DNA of 64,000 bases from Alentia gelatinosa (lineage: Eukaryota > Annelida > Polychaeta > Phyllodocida > Polynoidae): contig OX465583.1 in NCBI GenBank assembly GCA_950022655.1, forward strand, positions 11,927,298 through 11,991,297, read 5' to 3'. The notes beneath the pieces were generated by a model. It saw only the letters and a list, made by a program, of their open reading frames with translations, was not told the DNA's origin and did not search any database. The translations under genes and the position numbers were made by a program. How positions within the stretch are numbered: the first letter of the stretch is position 1; each line of letters starts with the position of its first letter. Of this stretch, positions 42,585-53,632 are shown piece by piece.

Positions 42585-45055
42585 GTCTGGCGGCAGTGGG
42601 TGCACAGGGACAAGTTGTCACGTCGGAGGCGATTGGCTAGCCGGGCCGGCGAGCGGTGTTAATCATGTCTGTAGTGGTTGTGGCTCCAGCCAATGAGAAT
42701 GCGCGTATTGATTCCACGGAGCAATTACTTGACGAGCCACCTGCCCAGCTGCCGTCGCCGTCGCCGCTTGGGGGAAACGGCGAAGCCAGCAAACAAGTAG
42801 CACCAGCCAGCGCCAATGCCTGCAGCTCACTGTGTCAGGCAATGTCTTCAACTTCTGACAAAGAATGTAGAATGGACCCACCATCACTGGCCGCTGCTGC
42901 TGACCCAGCCAGCTCCGGTACGGATAGAGGGAGAGTGAACTCTGGTTATAGTTGTCCGGAGATTGAACTACAGCATTACGGGAGTGAGGTGACCGCTGGA
43001 GCCAGGTCGGCCGCTCCAGGTAGAAAAAGAGACGAGGGCCGGCCGGAGTGGACCCCAGCCGGCGGCGGCGGCGGCGGTGGAGGCGGGGACAGGAGGACGG
43101 ACCCCCTCGTATCGCTGGCCTCACAGGTGGGACGGGCCAACAGCACGGCCAGCTGTAGCAGCGACCCCAGTGACGTTTCAGAGGAACTACTCACCTGTTT
43201 GGATCCCGCCGATCTAACGCCGCCGCTTGCCACAGGTGGCAGCACTGGTGACAGTGTATATGGCGGAAGCAAACTTGGCACCACCGCGGATGGACACGGC
43301 AATGGCGGCGGTGGTGGTACTTCCGGTGGCACTTCCGGTCGCGACGCGCCATCGTCGTCGGGCCGGAAGTCACGTGGTACGACAAACTGCAGCCCCAATA
43401 GGAACAGTGGGGAAACTTTGGGTCGGGAGGAGAGGGGGTCGGCCAATCACAGGAGGGCCGGGAAGCCACAGTTGAGTGACTTTGGGGGGTCTTTAGACTC
43501 GGCGCGACGATGCGGATCCCCGGCCGTCGTCGGCCCGTCCCCGGCATCGTCGGCGTCATCGTCGGCGACCGGAAGCCACCACCCGCGGGTCCCGGTGAAC
43601 CGCTCGGCCACGTTACCCACCCCGAACTCTGAACACGCGGGTCCCGGGGGCTGGCCAGACCCCCCGCGTGGACCTTACGATGGTACCCTCCTGGAGCCGC
43701 CTGGAGTTGAGGTGCTCCAACCGGGACGCATGGGGTACCAGCAGCAGCAGCAGCAGCCCCAGCAGCACGCTGGGCTAATGGCGGCGGTGGCGGGACAGTC
43801 GGACACTGCGGCTGTATCCTCCTCCTTAGTGATAGCACTGGGCGCATCACCCGATACACATAGCAGCAGCGGCGGCGGCGGCGGCGGCGCGAGCAGTAGT
43901 CGCGGAGCAGTAGGCACGCACGCTCCCCCTGGTGTGGGCAACAGCAACAGCAGCAACAGTGGCGCCCTCAGCGGCGGCGGTGGGCTGAGCGACAGCGCGC
44001 AGCCTCACCATCCCCTCCTGCTCCTTCAGCATCAGCAGCACAACAACAACTACTCTCCTCCAGTGCAGCCCGCTCCCATCAACTGCAGCGGCTCGCTCTA
44101 TCCAGGTGCGACTCCAGTCCAGTCCAACTCCCACAACAGTAGTAGTAGTAGTAGTAGTAGTAGTCACAGCGGTGTATTACCCACCGCCAGCTCCAAGCCT
44201 CATGTAACTCTGGGCGATGTGATCAACTGCAGCGGCAGTGCTTCTTTCAACAACAGCAATTCGGGCCACCACGCGAGTGCCTCACCTCGTCTGTCGCTCG
44301 CTGGGGCGGCGCCCGCCCATAAGGGTCCCGGCGGCGGCGGCGGCGGCGGAGGTGTACGCGGCGGCCCGGTATCCGGCTCCCACCACAACCCGCACGTGCA
44401 CATCAGCGGCGGAGGAGGTGTCGGAGGTGTCGGCGCGGCGGCGGCGGGTTCCCTGCACGGCGGGGGCGGCTCGGGGCCTTTATTCTCGACGACCGGCACC
44501 CAGGCCGGCCAACCGAGTTCGGCACTGAGAACACACTCGAGCCACAGTCATCATAAGCTCGACACCGGTCTGTCGGACATCGGCAAGGATTACATGAGAG
44601 TCAATGGAGCTATCAAACCCTTCAAACAGCTACAGAAGCCAGCGGTGGCGCGCGACGGGAAGGATCGGGACCGAGGAGGGGGTGGAGGAGGAGGAGGAGG
44701 CGGTGACCGAGGCGACCACCACCGTGTCCTCGGGGGCGGCGGCGGCGGCGGAACCGGCGGGCTGGAGGGGCTCACAGCGCCCGGGCAAATGAGTTACACG
44801 TCCGAAGACGTCGGTATTGCCCTTGTCGGGGTCAATTCGGACTACCCGCGCTACACGGAGGAGAAAAACAGCGCTCCAGGCGTCACTCCCAACAACGCCA
44901 AGCAAAGACCCAATGTCGGCTACAGGCTCGGCAAGCGCAAGGCCCTGTTCGAGAAACGCAAACGCATCTCGGACTACGCTCTCGTCTTCGGGATGTTCGG
45001 CATCATTGTGATGGTCGTGGAGACGGAGTTAAGCATGGCCAACGTCTACGAAAAG
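42585..45055 (+). CDS. SK/KCNN small-conductance Ca2+-activated K+ channel, first coding exon
   Basis: SK channels are calmodulin-bound tetrameric K+ channels of the plasma membrane that open on cytosolic Ca2+ and set after-hyperpolarisation. The exon follows a good acceptor (TTTTTTTGGCTCTCTCCGTGTGTCAG region, AG 42583-42584). Translation starts at ATG 42665, the first ATG after the in-frame TAG at 42638-42640, and runs 797 codons to a phase-0 donor AAG|GTAGGA (45056). Residues ~755-797 match the family: [20 protein letters not shown], then S1 (about 770-788, [15 protein letters not shown]). The preceding ~750 residues are low-complexity, with Gly runs, a Gln run (~359-364), a Ser run (~490-500) and His/Ser-rich stretches, much longer than the vertebrate N-terminus. 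S2-S6, the pore and the calmodulin-binding domain must lie in later exons. Frame past 45055 is not conserved. Confidence 0.88.
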
Positions 45056-45080
45056 GTAGGAACAATCATTTGTGTGTTTG

Positions 45081-45684
45081 AGGTGGGGCTCACATGGTGG
45101 GACTCATGTATGTAGCTCCCAGGGTTCGGAATTTCGTGGGATTTTGTGCCTTGTAAAGTGGAATTTACATGCGTCATGTAGCTTCACAGGGTTCTAAATT
45201 TCATGAGATTCTGTTCCTTGTTAAGTGGAATTCACACGATGGGATTTCATGTATGTAGCTCACAGGGTTCGGAATTTCATGGGATTCTGTTCCTTGTGAA
45301 GTGGAATTCACACGGTGAGATTCATGTACCTCACAGGGTTCAAAATCTCATCAGATTCTGTTCCTTGTGAAGTGGAATTCACACGGTGGGATTTCCTGTA
45401 ACTGGTGAACAGGGTTCAAAATCTCATGAGATTCTGCTCCTTGTAAAGTGGAATTCACACGGTGGGATTCATGTACCTCACAGGGCTCAAAATCTCATGA
45501 GATTCTGTTCTTTTTGGAGTATAATTCGCAACAATTGCAGCGAAAAAATATAAAAACATGTCTGAGAGCAATGGAACCCTACAATCTAGACGAAGAAATT
45601 GAGTTCGACTACAGAATCTCAGCAGGATTTGTCTCTGAAAAATACCCAGTGAGGTGCAGGAATCCCATCGTGTGAATCCCACTC
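45081..45684. mobile_element. GTGGGATTCAC element with ~70-80-bp tandem ends, in SK intron
   Basis: It starts AGGTGGGGCTCACATGGTGG only ~25 bp after the SK splice donor. About six terminal-repeat units (GTGGAATTCACACGGTGGG...) run to ~45490, followed by the common body (ACAATTGCAGCGAAAAAATA) and the inverted end TCGTGTGAATCCCACT. Confidence 0.75.
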
Positions 45685-45850
45685 GAGGGGCCATCCATAA
45701 AGTATGTACGCAGAATGTCTGAAATCTCTAACCCCCACCATCCTCCCTCCCAATACTGTACGCAATAGAACAAGGAAGGACCATACGCTAAAATTCCGAA
45801 TTTGTTTATCCCCACACCCCCCTCAATGCGTATACTTTATCGATGACCTC
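45685..45850. mobile_element. GAGGGGCCATCCATAAAGTA MITE
   Basis: The left end is GAGGGGCCATCCATAAAGTA then TGTACGC. The right end is GCGTATACTTTATCGATGAC then CTC. It is a ~165-bp non-coding inverted-repeat element, directly abutting the preceding one. Confidence 0.7.
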
Positions 45851-46549
45851 TCACCGTTAATGACCTAACTCTGCTGTGTATATGGTCCCATTACACCAAA
45901 TGCAGCTTGACTTGTTTCCCTCACCATTATATCCCCGGTAAAATGTACCATTCACTTTCAGACATATTTGTTATTTGTACCTCCCCACATGTTTACAACA
46001 TCCATCGATTCTCCGTTAGCGCCATCAACCTAAAACTCTCCCATCCAGCCATTATCAAACTAAACCATCCCAACCCCTAAACAGCTCTGAGTTGTCCCCG
46101 ATTGCCCATTATGTGCTCCGACTTGACGCTGTCCTTCTCATAGATCAGCCGCTAACAATGCTCCAGCACGCATCCCCTTATCTGCTCACCACATGTTTGA
46201 ACAGAGGCAGTTAGATAGCGTGCCTCCACGGCCCGCCCCCTGTGTCGGACTAAGTATAGGGCGGGGGTGGGTGCTGGGCGGACGGGGCTGCCTCTGTGGC
46301 TATCGGCGTACTAAACAAATAGGGCGGTGGACAGGGGAGCTGTTGGGGCTTCACGCTACCTGGCGCCAGGTCCGGGGAGGGGTGGGCTGTGAGGCGTGCT
46401 TAGGGTAGAGACAGTGAGGATGGTTGCAGTAGACTAGCTTGGCAAGGCCCAGCCCCAAAAATTAAGTAAATGTTTTCATTTTTCATCTCTTTATCTCATA
46501 ATTATATATATGTATGCGGGATTTTTTGAGGTTTTTTTTTTCCTTTTTG

Positions 46550-46551
<2 letters not shown>
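45851..46551. other. SK intron sequence, no feature
   Basis: Includes a GC-rich stretch (46210-46400). Frames there show no domain. No further SK exon was recognised. Confidence 0.4.
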
Positions 46552-46596
<45 letters not shown>

Positions 46597-46638
46597 GTAT
46601 ATATATACATGTATATAATGTATATATACATATATATA

Positions 46639-46694
<56 letters not shown>
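46552..46694. repeat. (TA)n microsatellite, interrupted
   Basis: Two long TA runs separated by ATGTATATA variants. Confidence 0.95.
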
Positions 46695-46695
<1 letters not shown>

Positions 46696-46807
46696 AAGAC
46701 GTGGGCAGTTGAATTGACGATGGTAGTCAAGTGACGCCGTGGTGCCGCTGCGCTAGCCAGTCTTTACCTGGATAACATCCTGTCCTATGTCTCAAGTTAT
46801 CCCGCCC

Positions 46808-46809
<2 letters not shown>

Positions 46810-46880
<71 letters not shown>
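46810..46880. repeat. (TA)n microsatellite
   Basis: About 35 TA units, ~115 bp after the previous tract. Confidence 0.95.
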
Positions 46881-46882
<2 letters not shown>

Positions 46883-47588
46883 TATATATTCCATGCTCAC
46901 GTTACCAACTATAGGTACAAGCATCTTTGCAAATTATTCATATTAATATTTCTCAATCTGTTTACATCTATATAATACGTGAAAAGTAATGTAAAGGATG
47001 GTCAACTTAAATTTTTTTAGTTTAAATATGACATGGTCACAAGTTAATTAAATAACGGGTTGATGACCGCACTGTATCCTGTACAAGCGAATCATTTCCT
47101 AAATAAAAAAAATCAATAAGAATAAAATCATGGCCATGCTACAAATAGTTTATACCTGGCTATGTGTGCTCACAGAGAAGACCTGACATGAGTTAATAGA
47201 TAAAGTAGGTGACATCCATGTTGATGATGATGGTCGCGGCTACGTCAACAATACCCGCGTGGAGCATGCTGTACAGCGGCCGGTCGCCATGTTGAATAAC
47301 ACCCAGCCGCGCATATAATCGTAAACAATCAGGGATCCCATCCCCCGTGAATATTTCATAGACCTCAAATGCAGCCGGACTCGGTGGCTAAAAACGCTAC
47401 TTTCGCTGGCAAATACAGATCACATATATATGTTTATGATGCACGCAATAGGGTCTGGCAGTAGAGGGATTATTCCCCGCATATATCAGTCCGTTATCGC
47501 AAAAATCTCCTGAAGCTAAAGTATGACCCACAGCAGAAGACTAGATGTAAACATGCTGTGCGGGACTGACACCTTCATTAAGACTAAT
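46881..47588. other. Intronic sequence, no feature recognised
   Basis: AT-rich, without a supported exon or repeat. Confidence 0.4.
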
Positions 47589-47793
47589 CAGGGGCATGTT
47601 TGATAATCTAGGATTGTAAATATAGACCCTTATCTGTACCTCAAGGAGACCCAAGGACGATGTGGGTCAACTTTATTCAACAGTTATGGAGGACTTTATG
47701 AAAGGCTAAGACTGTCTTAGCGAATGGATTTGAAGATTATTATACCATAACTATTGTTCGAGGTACGATCCTTGTTTATCAAACAGGCCCCAG
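47589..47793. mobile_element. CAGGGGCCCGTTT MITE, copy 3 (diverged)
   Basis: It runs from CAGGGGCATGTTTGATAATC to GTTTATCAAACAGGCCCCAG, with AGACCCTTATCTGTACCTC inside. The copy is shorter and more diverged than the others. Confidence 0.7.
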
Positions 47794-47817
47794 AATAGTT
47801 AAAACTAGGATCAAATG

Positions 47818-48150
47818 GTATGTTCATCATTGATGAATGAGCGTGGGATTATAGATAAAGGACATTACAAGGTTTTGGATATATAGTCTATGGATCGTTT
47901 TCTCTGACTCAATTACACCCAGTCAACTTGCCCTTTCTACCGCAGCCTGAGACCCAAACATGTGATGCATAGTGGGTCTTGAGTTATTTCGGGTTCCGGT
48001 GATTGGTCATGGGCAGCCTCTTAAGGCCCTGAGATACTGACACCCTGCTTCTTTCCCAATATCACAGTGAATAGCACACAGCTAGTGAAGGTAAAGCTTT
48101 TGCAGCAAGCGTGAAGCATATATGACCATTCTAACCTTTAGGCACTGTAT
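47818..48150. repeat. ~380-bp interspersed repeat, copy 2
   Basis: Same order of blocks as 21640-22030: TATGTTCATCATTGATGAAT, GTGATTGGTCATGG, ATCACAGTGAATAGCACACA. Class unknown. Confidence 0.65.
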
Positions 48151-48240
48151 CTATAGCGCATGCAAGCACGCTGTAACTAGCTCGCGCCATGGTGACAATT
48201 CCATACACTACTTGGTGGTGGCTTGTCGCATATTGATATA

Positions 48241-48383
48241 CAGTAGAACCCCGCATAAGCGGATCCCCTCCGGTCCAGGCCAAAGTGTCTGCTTATGCAG
48301 GGTGTACGCTTACAAGGGGTTAAAATAAACATCTAATAGAGGGAACTGTTCCTAGAAAATGTGTCCGTTAACGCGGGGTAGGT
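48241..48383. mobile_element. Pogo/Tigger-like MITE
   Basis: It begins CAGTAGAACCCCGCATAAGC after TA. CTTATGCAGGGTGTACGC lies inside, and it ends GTCCGTTAACGCGGGGTAGG. No coding capacity. Confidence 0.55.
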
Positions 48384-48712
48384 GAGATTATACCTTACTC
48401 TTTTGGGGGTCCTTGAAAGGCATGCAGCGCTGAATTGACAAGTGAGGGGATTGGGAATGTGTGGTTTGTGTGTGTACGGGGGGCGAATACACCTAGTAGA
48501 TCCTACATATCAGCTTTTATTATCCACCTAATACAAAGTGTCCATAGAAAAGACATAGGGAGAGTGTATGGACATACCCGGAGCATACAGATATGTTGCA
48601 TGCTCCGGGTTGCAAAAGCCGACGCATACGGAAAAAAATTGTGCATAGGAAAAAATAGGCCACAGCTAAATTAACTAATATCAGTACCCCACTTGTAAGG
48701 AAAAGGTGGTTA

Positions 48713-48857
48713 ATAAATACAGTATAGACTGGTTTCAGATAAAAGCGGTTGTATGCTCCTCGGAATTGACTCTGCACAATATCCTCAGACATTACCACGC
48801 GTCAACTCCTCGGAGCATACGGCCGCTTACATCTCAAACCAGTCAATATTGTGTGTA
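48713..48857. repeat. P-type palindrome, copy 3
   Basis: GACTGGTTTCAGATAAAAGC pairs with GCTTACATCTCAAACCAGTC, with TATGCTCCTCGGA/TCCTCGGAGCATA inside. The centre has GACATTACCACGCGTCAAC. It is followed directly by the 150-bp array. Confidence 0.85.
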
Positions 48858-49760
48858 TATATATATATACGTATCCGTATGTGCCGGGTATGTTCATACA
48901 GAGTTCCTAGGTTTACGATGGACACTATATTAGGTGGATAATAAATATTACTGTGAGGCAACTCCTCGGAGCATACAACCAATTGTATCTGAAACCAGTC
49001 AATATTGTGTATATATATGCATATCCGTATGTACTGGGTATGTTCATACAGAGTTCCTAGGTTTACTTTGGACACTATATAAGGTGGATGATAAAATTAC
49101 TGTCAGGCAACTCCTCGGAGCATACAACCACTTGTATCTGAAACAAGTCAATATCGTGTAAATATATGCGTATCCGTATATGCTGGGTATGTTCATACAG
49201 AGTTCCTAGGTTTACGATGGACATTATATTAGGTGGATGATAAATATTACTGTCAGGCAACTCCTCGGAGCATACAACCACTTGTATCTGAAACCAGTCA
49301 ATATTGTGTATGTATGTGCGTATCCGTATGTGATGGGTATGTTCATACAGAGTTCCTAGGTTTACGATGGACATTATATTAGGTGGATGATAAATATTAC
49401 TGTCAGGCAACTCCTCGGAGCATACAACCACTTGTATCTGAAACCAGTCAATATTGTGTATGTATGTGCGTATCCGTATGTGATTGGTATGTTCATACAG
49501 AGTTCCTAGGTTTACGATGGACATTATATTAGGTGGATGATAAATATTACTGTCAGGCAACTCCTCGGAGCATACAACCACTTGTATTTGAAACCAGTCA
49601 ATGTTGTGAATATATATGCGTATCCATATGTGCTGGGTTTGTTCATACAGAGTCCCTAGGTTTACTATGGACATTATATTTGGTGGATAATAGAATTACT
49701 CTCAGGCAATTCCTCGGAGCATACAACCACTTGTATCTATAACCAGACAATATTGTGTAT
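48858..49760. repeat. Tandem array, 150-bp unit, 6 copies
   Basis: GAGTTCCTAGGTTTAC recurs at about 48901, 49051, 49201, 49351, 49501 and 49650. Each unit contains the right arm of the P-type palindrome (ACTCCTCGGAGCATACAACC, CTGAAACCAGTCAATATTG). The 199-aa minus frame over it is the repeat, not a gene. Confidence 0.9.
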
Positions 49761-50984
49761 ATATATATATTCCTGGTGATTCGTTCTAATTAATCCGCAA
49801 CTATGATGCAAAAAAAACAACACCAGACAGAAATTGCGAAATGCCAGACTCAGCACTGCATGATTCACATTAAATGTGAGCGGCTTTGAAGGCTGCCATT
49901 TTAGTGCCACCTTCCTACATTGTCGCCGTCCGTGCTCTGTGTGTGTCCGTGTTGCTGGGTGTTCTCTGCTGAGTCATGCCCGCAACGGAAAACCTTCCCC
50001 TGCTCCCGGAAACCTCCGAGGCCTCGCCGACACAAGTAGACGGCTTACGGGAATTACAACGCGCACGGGTGCAGGAAAAAAGGCAAGGACAATCGGTAGT
50101 TTCTTTGAAGTGGAAAAGACCTGAGGTTGGGGGTTTGAGGTGATGTTTTATTTCAATTATGCAGAAGTGCTGTGTTGTGTGTGCTGCTTTCAATCAGGGG
50201 TAGGAGGTGATGGTGTGGGTCTGTTACTATAGGCCAGCGAGGCATATTAGGGACTATGGTGGGATCCGGATTCAATTTCCCTATAAAATCCTATAAATTG
50301 ACTTGTGCTGCATATCTAATAGGTTTAAGTAATAGCATTTGTTTGTAAGTAATAATCAAAGGACAACAATTCTCTGAAATAACAATATAAATATATTGCT
50401 AATGATTGTAAAAGAAATCTCTACTTGAATAAACTTGGTTTTGATTTAGCTTCCATTTGGATTTCTATCGAATCTTCACTCATGTTCTAATAGTTCAACA
50501 TTATACCTAACTTCTAGCATAATTTCTGAGAAAATATGTTAAAAATGAAAACAGATGAATTACCTCAATAAATCCAAAATATATACGATAATAAAGCCCA
50601 TACCTCTGGTTTATAAAGGTGACTTTCGCAAATCTCTATCTTCTATACAGCCTAATTTATGAGAATTTGTGCATATCAAGTCAAAAATAACTAGTTTTCA
50701 GTCCACTCAATATGGTTGCGCGGCCTCTAGGCTGGTCTATGGCGACCTGTTGCCAGCGGGTCCCAGCAGTATTGATTGGAGTGGGGCTCTTATCTGCCAC
50801 TAGTAGGTGGCGGGTTGGGGGAGGGGGGGGGGGGTCTACCTCACCACTGATAACAGGTGAGAGGTGAGGTACGCGTGGGAACGGGTGTACCACTGGAGGC
50901 CAGGTAAGCACGCCGCCAGCAGCCTGCAGTACGCTGTTTGTATAGGCGGCCAGCTGTGGCGCTGAGGTCCAGGATGCGAATTTA
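49761..50984. other. No supported gene
   Basis: Mostly AT-rich unique DNA, with a G-run at 50820-50833. Frames at 49876-50193 and 50681-51040 show no domain. Confidence 0.4.
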
Positions 50985-51372
50985 TTATCCATGGTATACA
51001 GAGTCCCAACTGAACATGTATGGAGTAAACTACTACCCATTGTTTATTATCCATGGTATACTGAGTCCCCATTGAGAATGTATGGGGACTCAGTATACTA
51101 CTACCCATTGTTTTTATCCATGGTATACTAAGTCCCCATTGAGAATGTATGGGGATTCAGTAAACTACCACCCATTGTTTATTATCCATGGTATACGGAG
51201 TCCCCACTGAACTTGTATGGGGACTCAGTATACTACTACCCATTGTTTATTATCCATGGTATACCGAGTCCCCATTGAGAATGTATGGGGATTCAGTATA
51301 CTACTACCCATTGTTTATTATCCATGGTATACTGAGTCCCCACTGAGAATGTATGGAGACTCAGTAAACTAC
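50985..51372. repeat. Tandem array, ~62-bp unit, about 6 copies
   Basis: Units contain TTATTATCCATGGTATAC, GAGTCCCCATTGAGAATGTA and ACTACTACCCATTG. They are distinct in sequence from the 34-kb array. Confidence 0.85.
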
Positions 51373-51509
51373 GACACTACCAAATATATTAAACATGTCA
51401 GATACCATAACTGTGGTATACGGATTCTAACCTGTAGAACACGGCCTCAAAGCCATGGTATATGGGAAAACAGTCCCTTTGTACTATAGAGGCAAAAAAT
51501 AGTCTCTAT

Positions 51510-51740
51510 TGATAAGCCATTTAATATGGAATTCCTAGGTTTAATCTATTCGAAAAGATGGATAATACATGTATGTACAACAAACGACGGTTATGTGGAC
51601 AGGTGGCTCTGTAAACTACTCGAGGTTGACGACGTAACACACTCGCTAACGCTTGTATATTACTACGCGTTAACCTTTCGTAGTTTACAACCGCCTGTCC
51701 ACAAAACCATCGTTTATTGTCAATGTATCGGTCTATATTT
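51510..51740. repeat. Palindrome with TATTACTACGCG near its apex
   Basis: AAACGACGGTTATGTGGACA pairs with TGTCCACAAAACCATCGTTT, and GTAAACTACTCGAGGTTGAC with GTTAACCTTTCGTAGTTTAC. The apex contains ACTCGCTAACGCTTGTATAT (51638-51657) and then TACTACGCG. Confidence 0.75.
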
Positions 51741-52084
51741 AGCCACTGTACACAGAAATGAGCAAAATGGTATGCATTACGATAGATGTGAAGGTCGGCC
51801 CACTATCTCCAAATACGTTATTCGTAAAGTATGTATCATTAGTGTAATCATCGTGTTATAAATGATTCCAGCATTTTTCATGTTTTGTTGGTACGAAATT
51901 TCAGACCATGCAATCTGCGCATTTGCATTTGAATATTGCTCGATGCATTCCGCGCATACCCAACCGCAGTCTGCACCGCCCGGGCCTTCTGCACCTCCCG
52001 GGCCGCCAACATGGAAATCACGCACGTGCCTCCCCTGAGTCAGCGTGCTACGCGGCTGATAGGGCTGTGGACGTCCCCTTCTAA

Positions 52085-52689
52085 CCCTTTAAGGACGGGT
52101 GTCTGCGGCCGCCCTACTCCTGTAAGGACGCGTGCTGGAAGCAGTTTGTCCCACTAGAGGACGGGCATATTATGGTTAAAACTCATTATCCAAGTTTGGT
52201 AACACATATATTTCCGATACATAATGATAACTATTTTATTTCTTTTGAATAGAATTATTGATTATGATGTTATATCTATATTTTGTGAAGATTTCATGAA
52301 TATTGCTCTAATATTTCCTTGTTGAAACACATTTGTATATATTGGAACAATGATGCCTCCAGGCATCAGGCATATTTAGTGCAGTGATGCCTCCAGCCAT
52401 CATGCATCTTTAGTGCAGTGATGCCTCCAGGTATCATGCGTCTTTAGTGTGGTGATGCCTCCATGCATCATACGTCTTTAGTGTGGGGATGCCTCCAGGC
52501 ATCATGCATCTTTAGTGGGGTGATGCCTCCAGGCATTATGCATCTTTAGTGCAGTGATGCCTCCAGACAATATGTATCTTTAGTGCGGTGATGTCTCCAG
52601 GCATCATACGTCTTTGGTGTGGTAATGCCTCCAAACAATATGCATCTTTAGTGCGGTGATGCCTCTAGGCATCATACGTCCTTAAAGGG
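52085..52689. mobile_element. PiggyBac-like MITE with internal 36-bp array
   Basis: The ends are CCCTTTAAGGACG (52085) and CGTCCTTAAAGGG (to 52689). The right flank is TTAA (52690-52693) and the left flank is CTAA, a one-base change from TTAA. CCCTTT termini at TTAA are the piggyBac hallmark. No transposase is encoded. Confidence 0.75.
52346..52680. repeat. Tandem array, ~36-bp unit with self-complementary core
   Basis: About nine or ten units of GATGCCTCCAGGCATCATGC plus TCTTTAGTG. GATGCCT and AGGCATC pair, so each unit is a small hairpin. Confidence 0.9.
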
Positions 52690-52919
52690 TTAACGGTCTC
52701 CCCTGTGAGACCTCCTCTCTCTCTCTCTCTGCCCAGCACGTCAACGTCCACAACAACCAACAGGCGCAGAGCCAAAGGTCGCCTCTCATGAGCTCAGCGC
52801 TGAGCAGCTCAGTGGCAGGCTCTGACTGCTCAGCGCTTACTAACACAGGTCCAACACTAATACGCTACTGAGACTCCGGTCAACACTGACTTAAAGGATT
52901 AGCAGGGCGGTGGAAGACT

Positions 52920-53290
52920 AAAGAAGAAACCAAAAGGTTTTGGTCAAAGTCCTCATTCTCCACGAGTTTGATGCAGAGTGATATGAATGACGCGACAGCT
53001 GAGTGAATATCATGTAGCATTTAAACGTGGTGGAGAACAACGCCTTTGACCAAAATGAGTTGCTTTCTGTATTTATCTCACCCCTGTCAAGAAACATCAC
53101 GAAATTCCTTATAATTTTTTGTAGGGCGTGAGTTGTTTTCGCGGAATGATATCACGAAACAGGAGCTAAGTGATATAGTTGACACACAGGATATAGACCA
53201 TTGAGACCGGACTGCAATATTCATAGGAGCATGGAGAACAAATTCCTAATGTTAAGCCTATGGGATAAAAATACTAGGGGTGAGATAAAA
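52920..53290 (-). mobile_element. Fold-back element, family E, copy 2
   Basis: It starts AAGAAGAAACCAAAAGG. The palindrome has TTTTGGTCAAAG / CTTTGACCAAAA arms and an apex around GACGCGACAGCTGAGTG (52987-53003). TTTATCTCACCCC bounds the unique segment, and the far end is TAATGTTAAGCCTATGGG then AGGGGTGAGATAA. The stretch 53098-53165 resembles part of family G, a possible nested piece. Confidence 0.8.
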
Positions 53291-53387
53291 TAGTGTCTGT
53301 TTGCGCATATAACCCCTCCCTATACATACCTGAAATGGCTTCTTGCTGACAAATATCCGACAGGCTCGTTTAGCCAAGACTAGGAGT

Positions 53388-53617
53388 CTAAAGGATTCAC
53401 AGAATGGGATTCATGTACCTCACAGAGTGTTGTAAATCTTGTTGAGATTTTGTACTCGAACATAATCTCTCTGTCTAAATAATAGGATTCCATCTCCCTG
53501 AGACATATCCCCCCCCCCTGCAATTTCTGGTGAAATTTACCACTAAAAAGGAACAGTATCTCCTGAGATTTTGAACCCTATGAATTACGTGAATTCCCAC
53601 CGTGTGAATTCCACTTA
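53388..53617. mobile_element. GTGGGATTCAC element, short form
   Basis: ATTCACAGAATGGGATTCAT, GTACCTCACAG, a body with CTGAGACATATCCCCCCCCC, and the right end CCGTGTGAATTCCACTTAA. It has only one terminal-repeat unit per side, the probable unexpanded form. Confidence 0.75.
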
Positions 53618-53632
53618 ATTTATGCGATTAAA

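Noticed and set aside
42976..44905. Several long frames antisense or shifted within the SK exon
   Set aside because: Low-complexity Pro/Ala/Val-rich shadows of the GGC/CAG/AGC-rich SK coding sequence.
49075..49674. 199-residue repetitive minus-strand protein
   Set aside because: 150 bp is divisible by three, so the array stays open by arithmetic. No start context, and the units derive from a palindrome.
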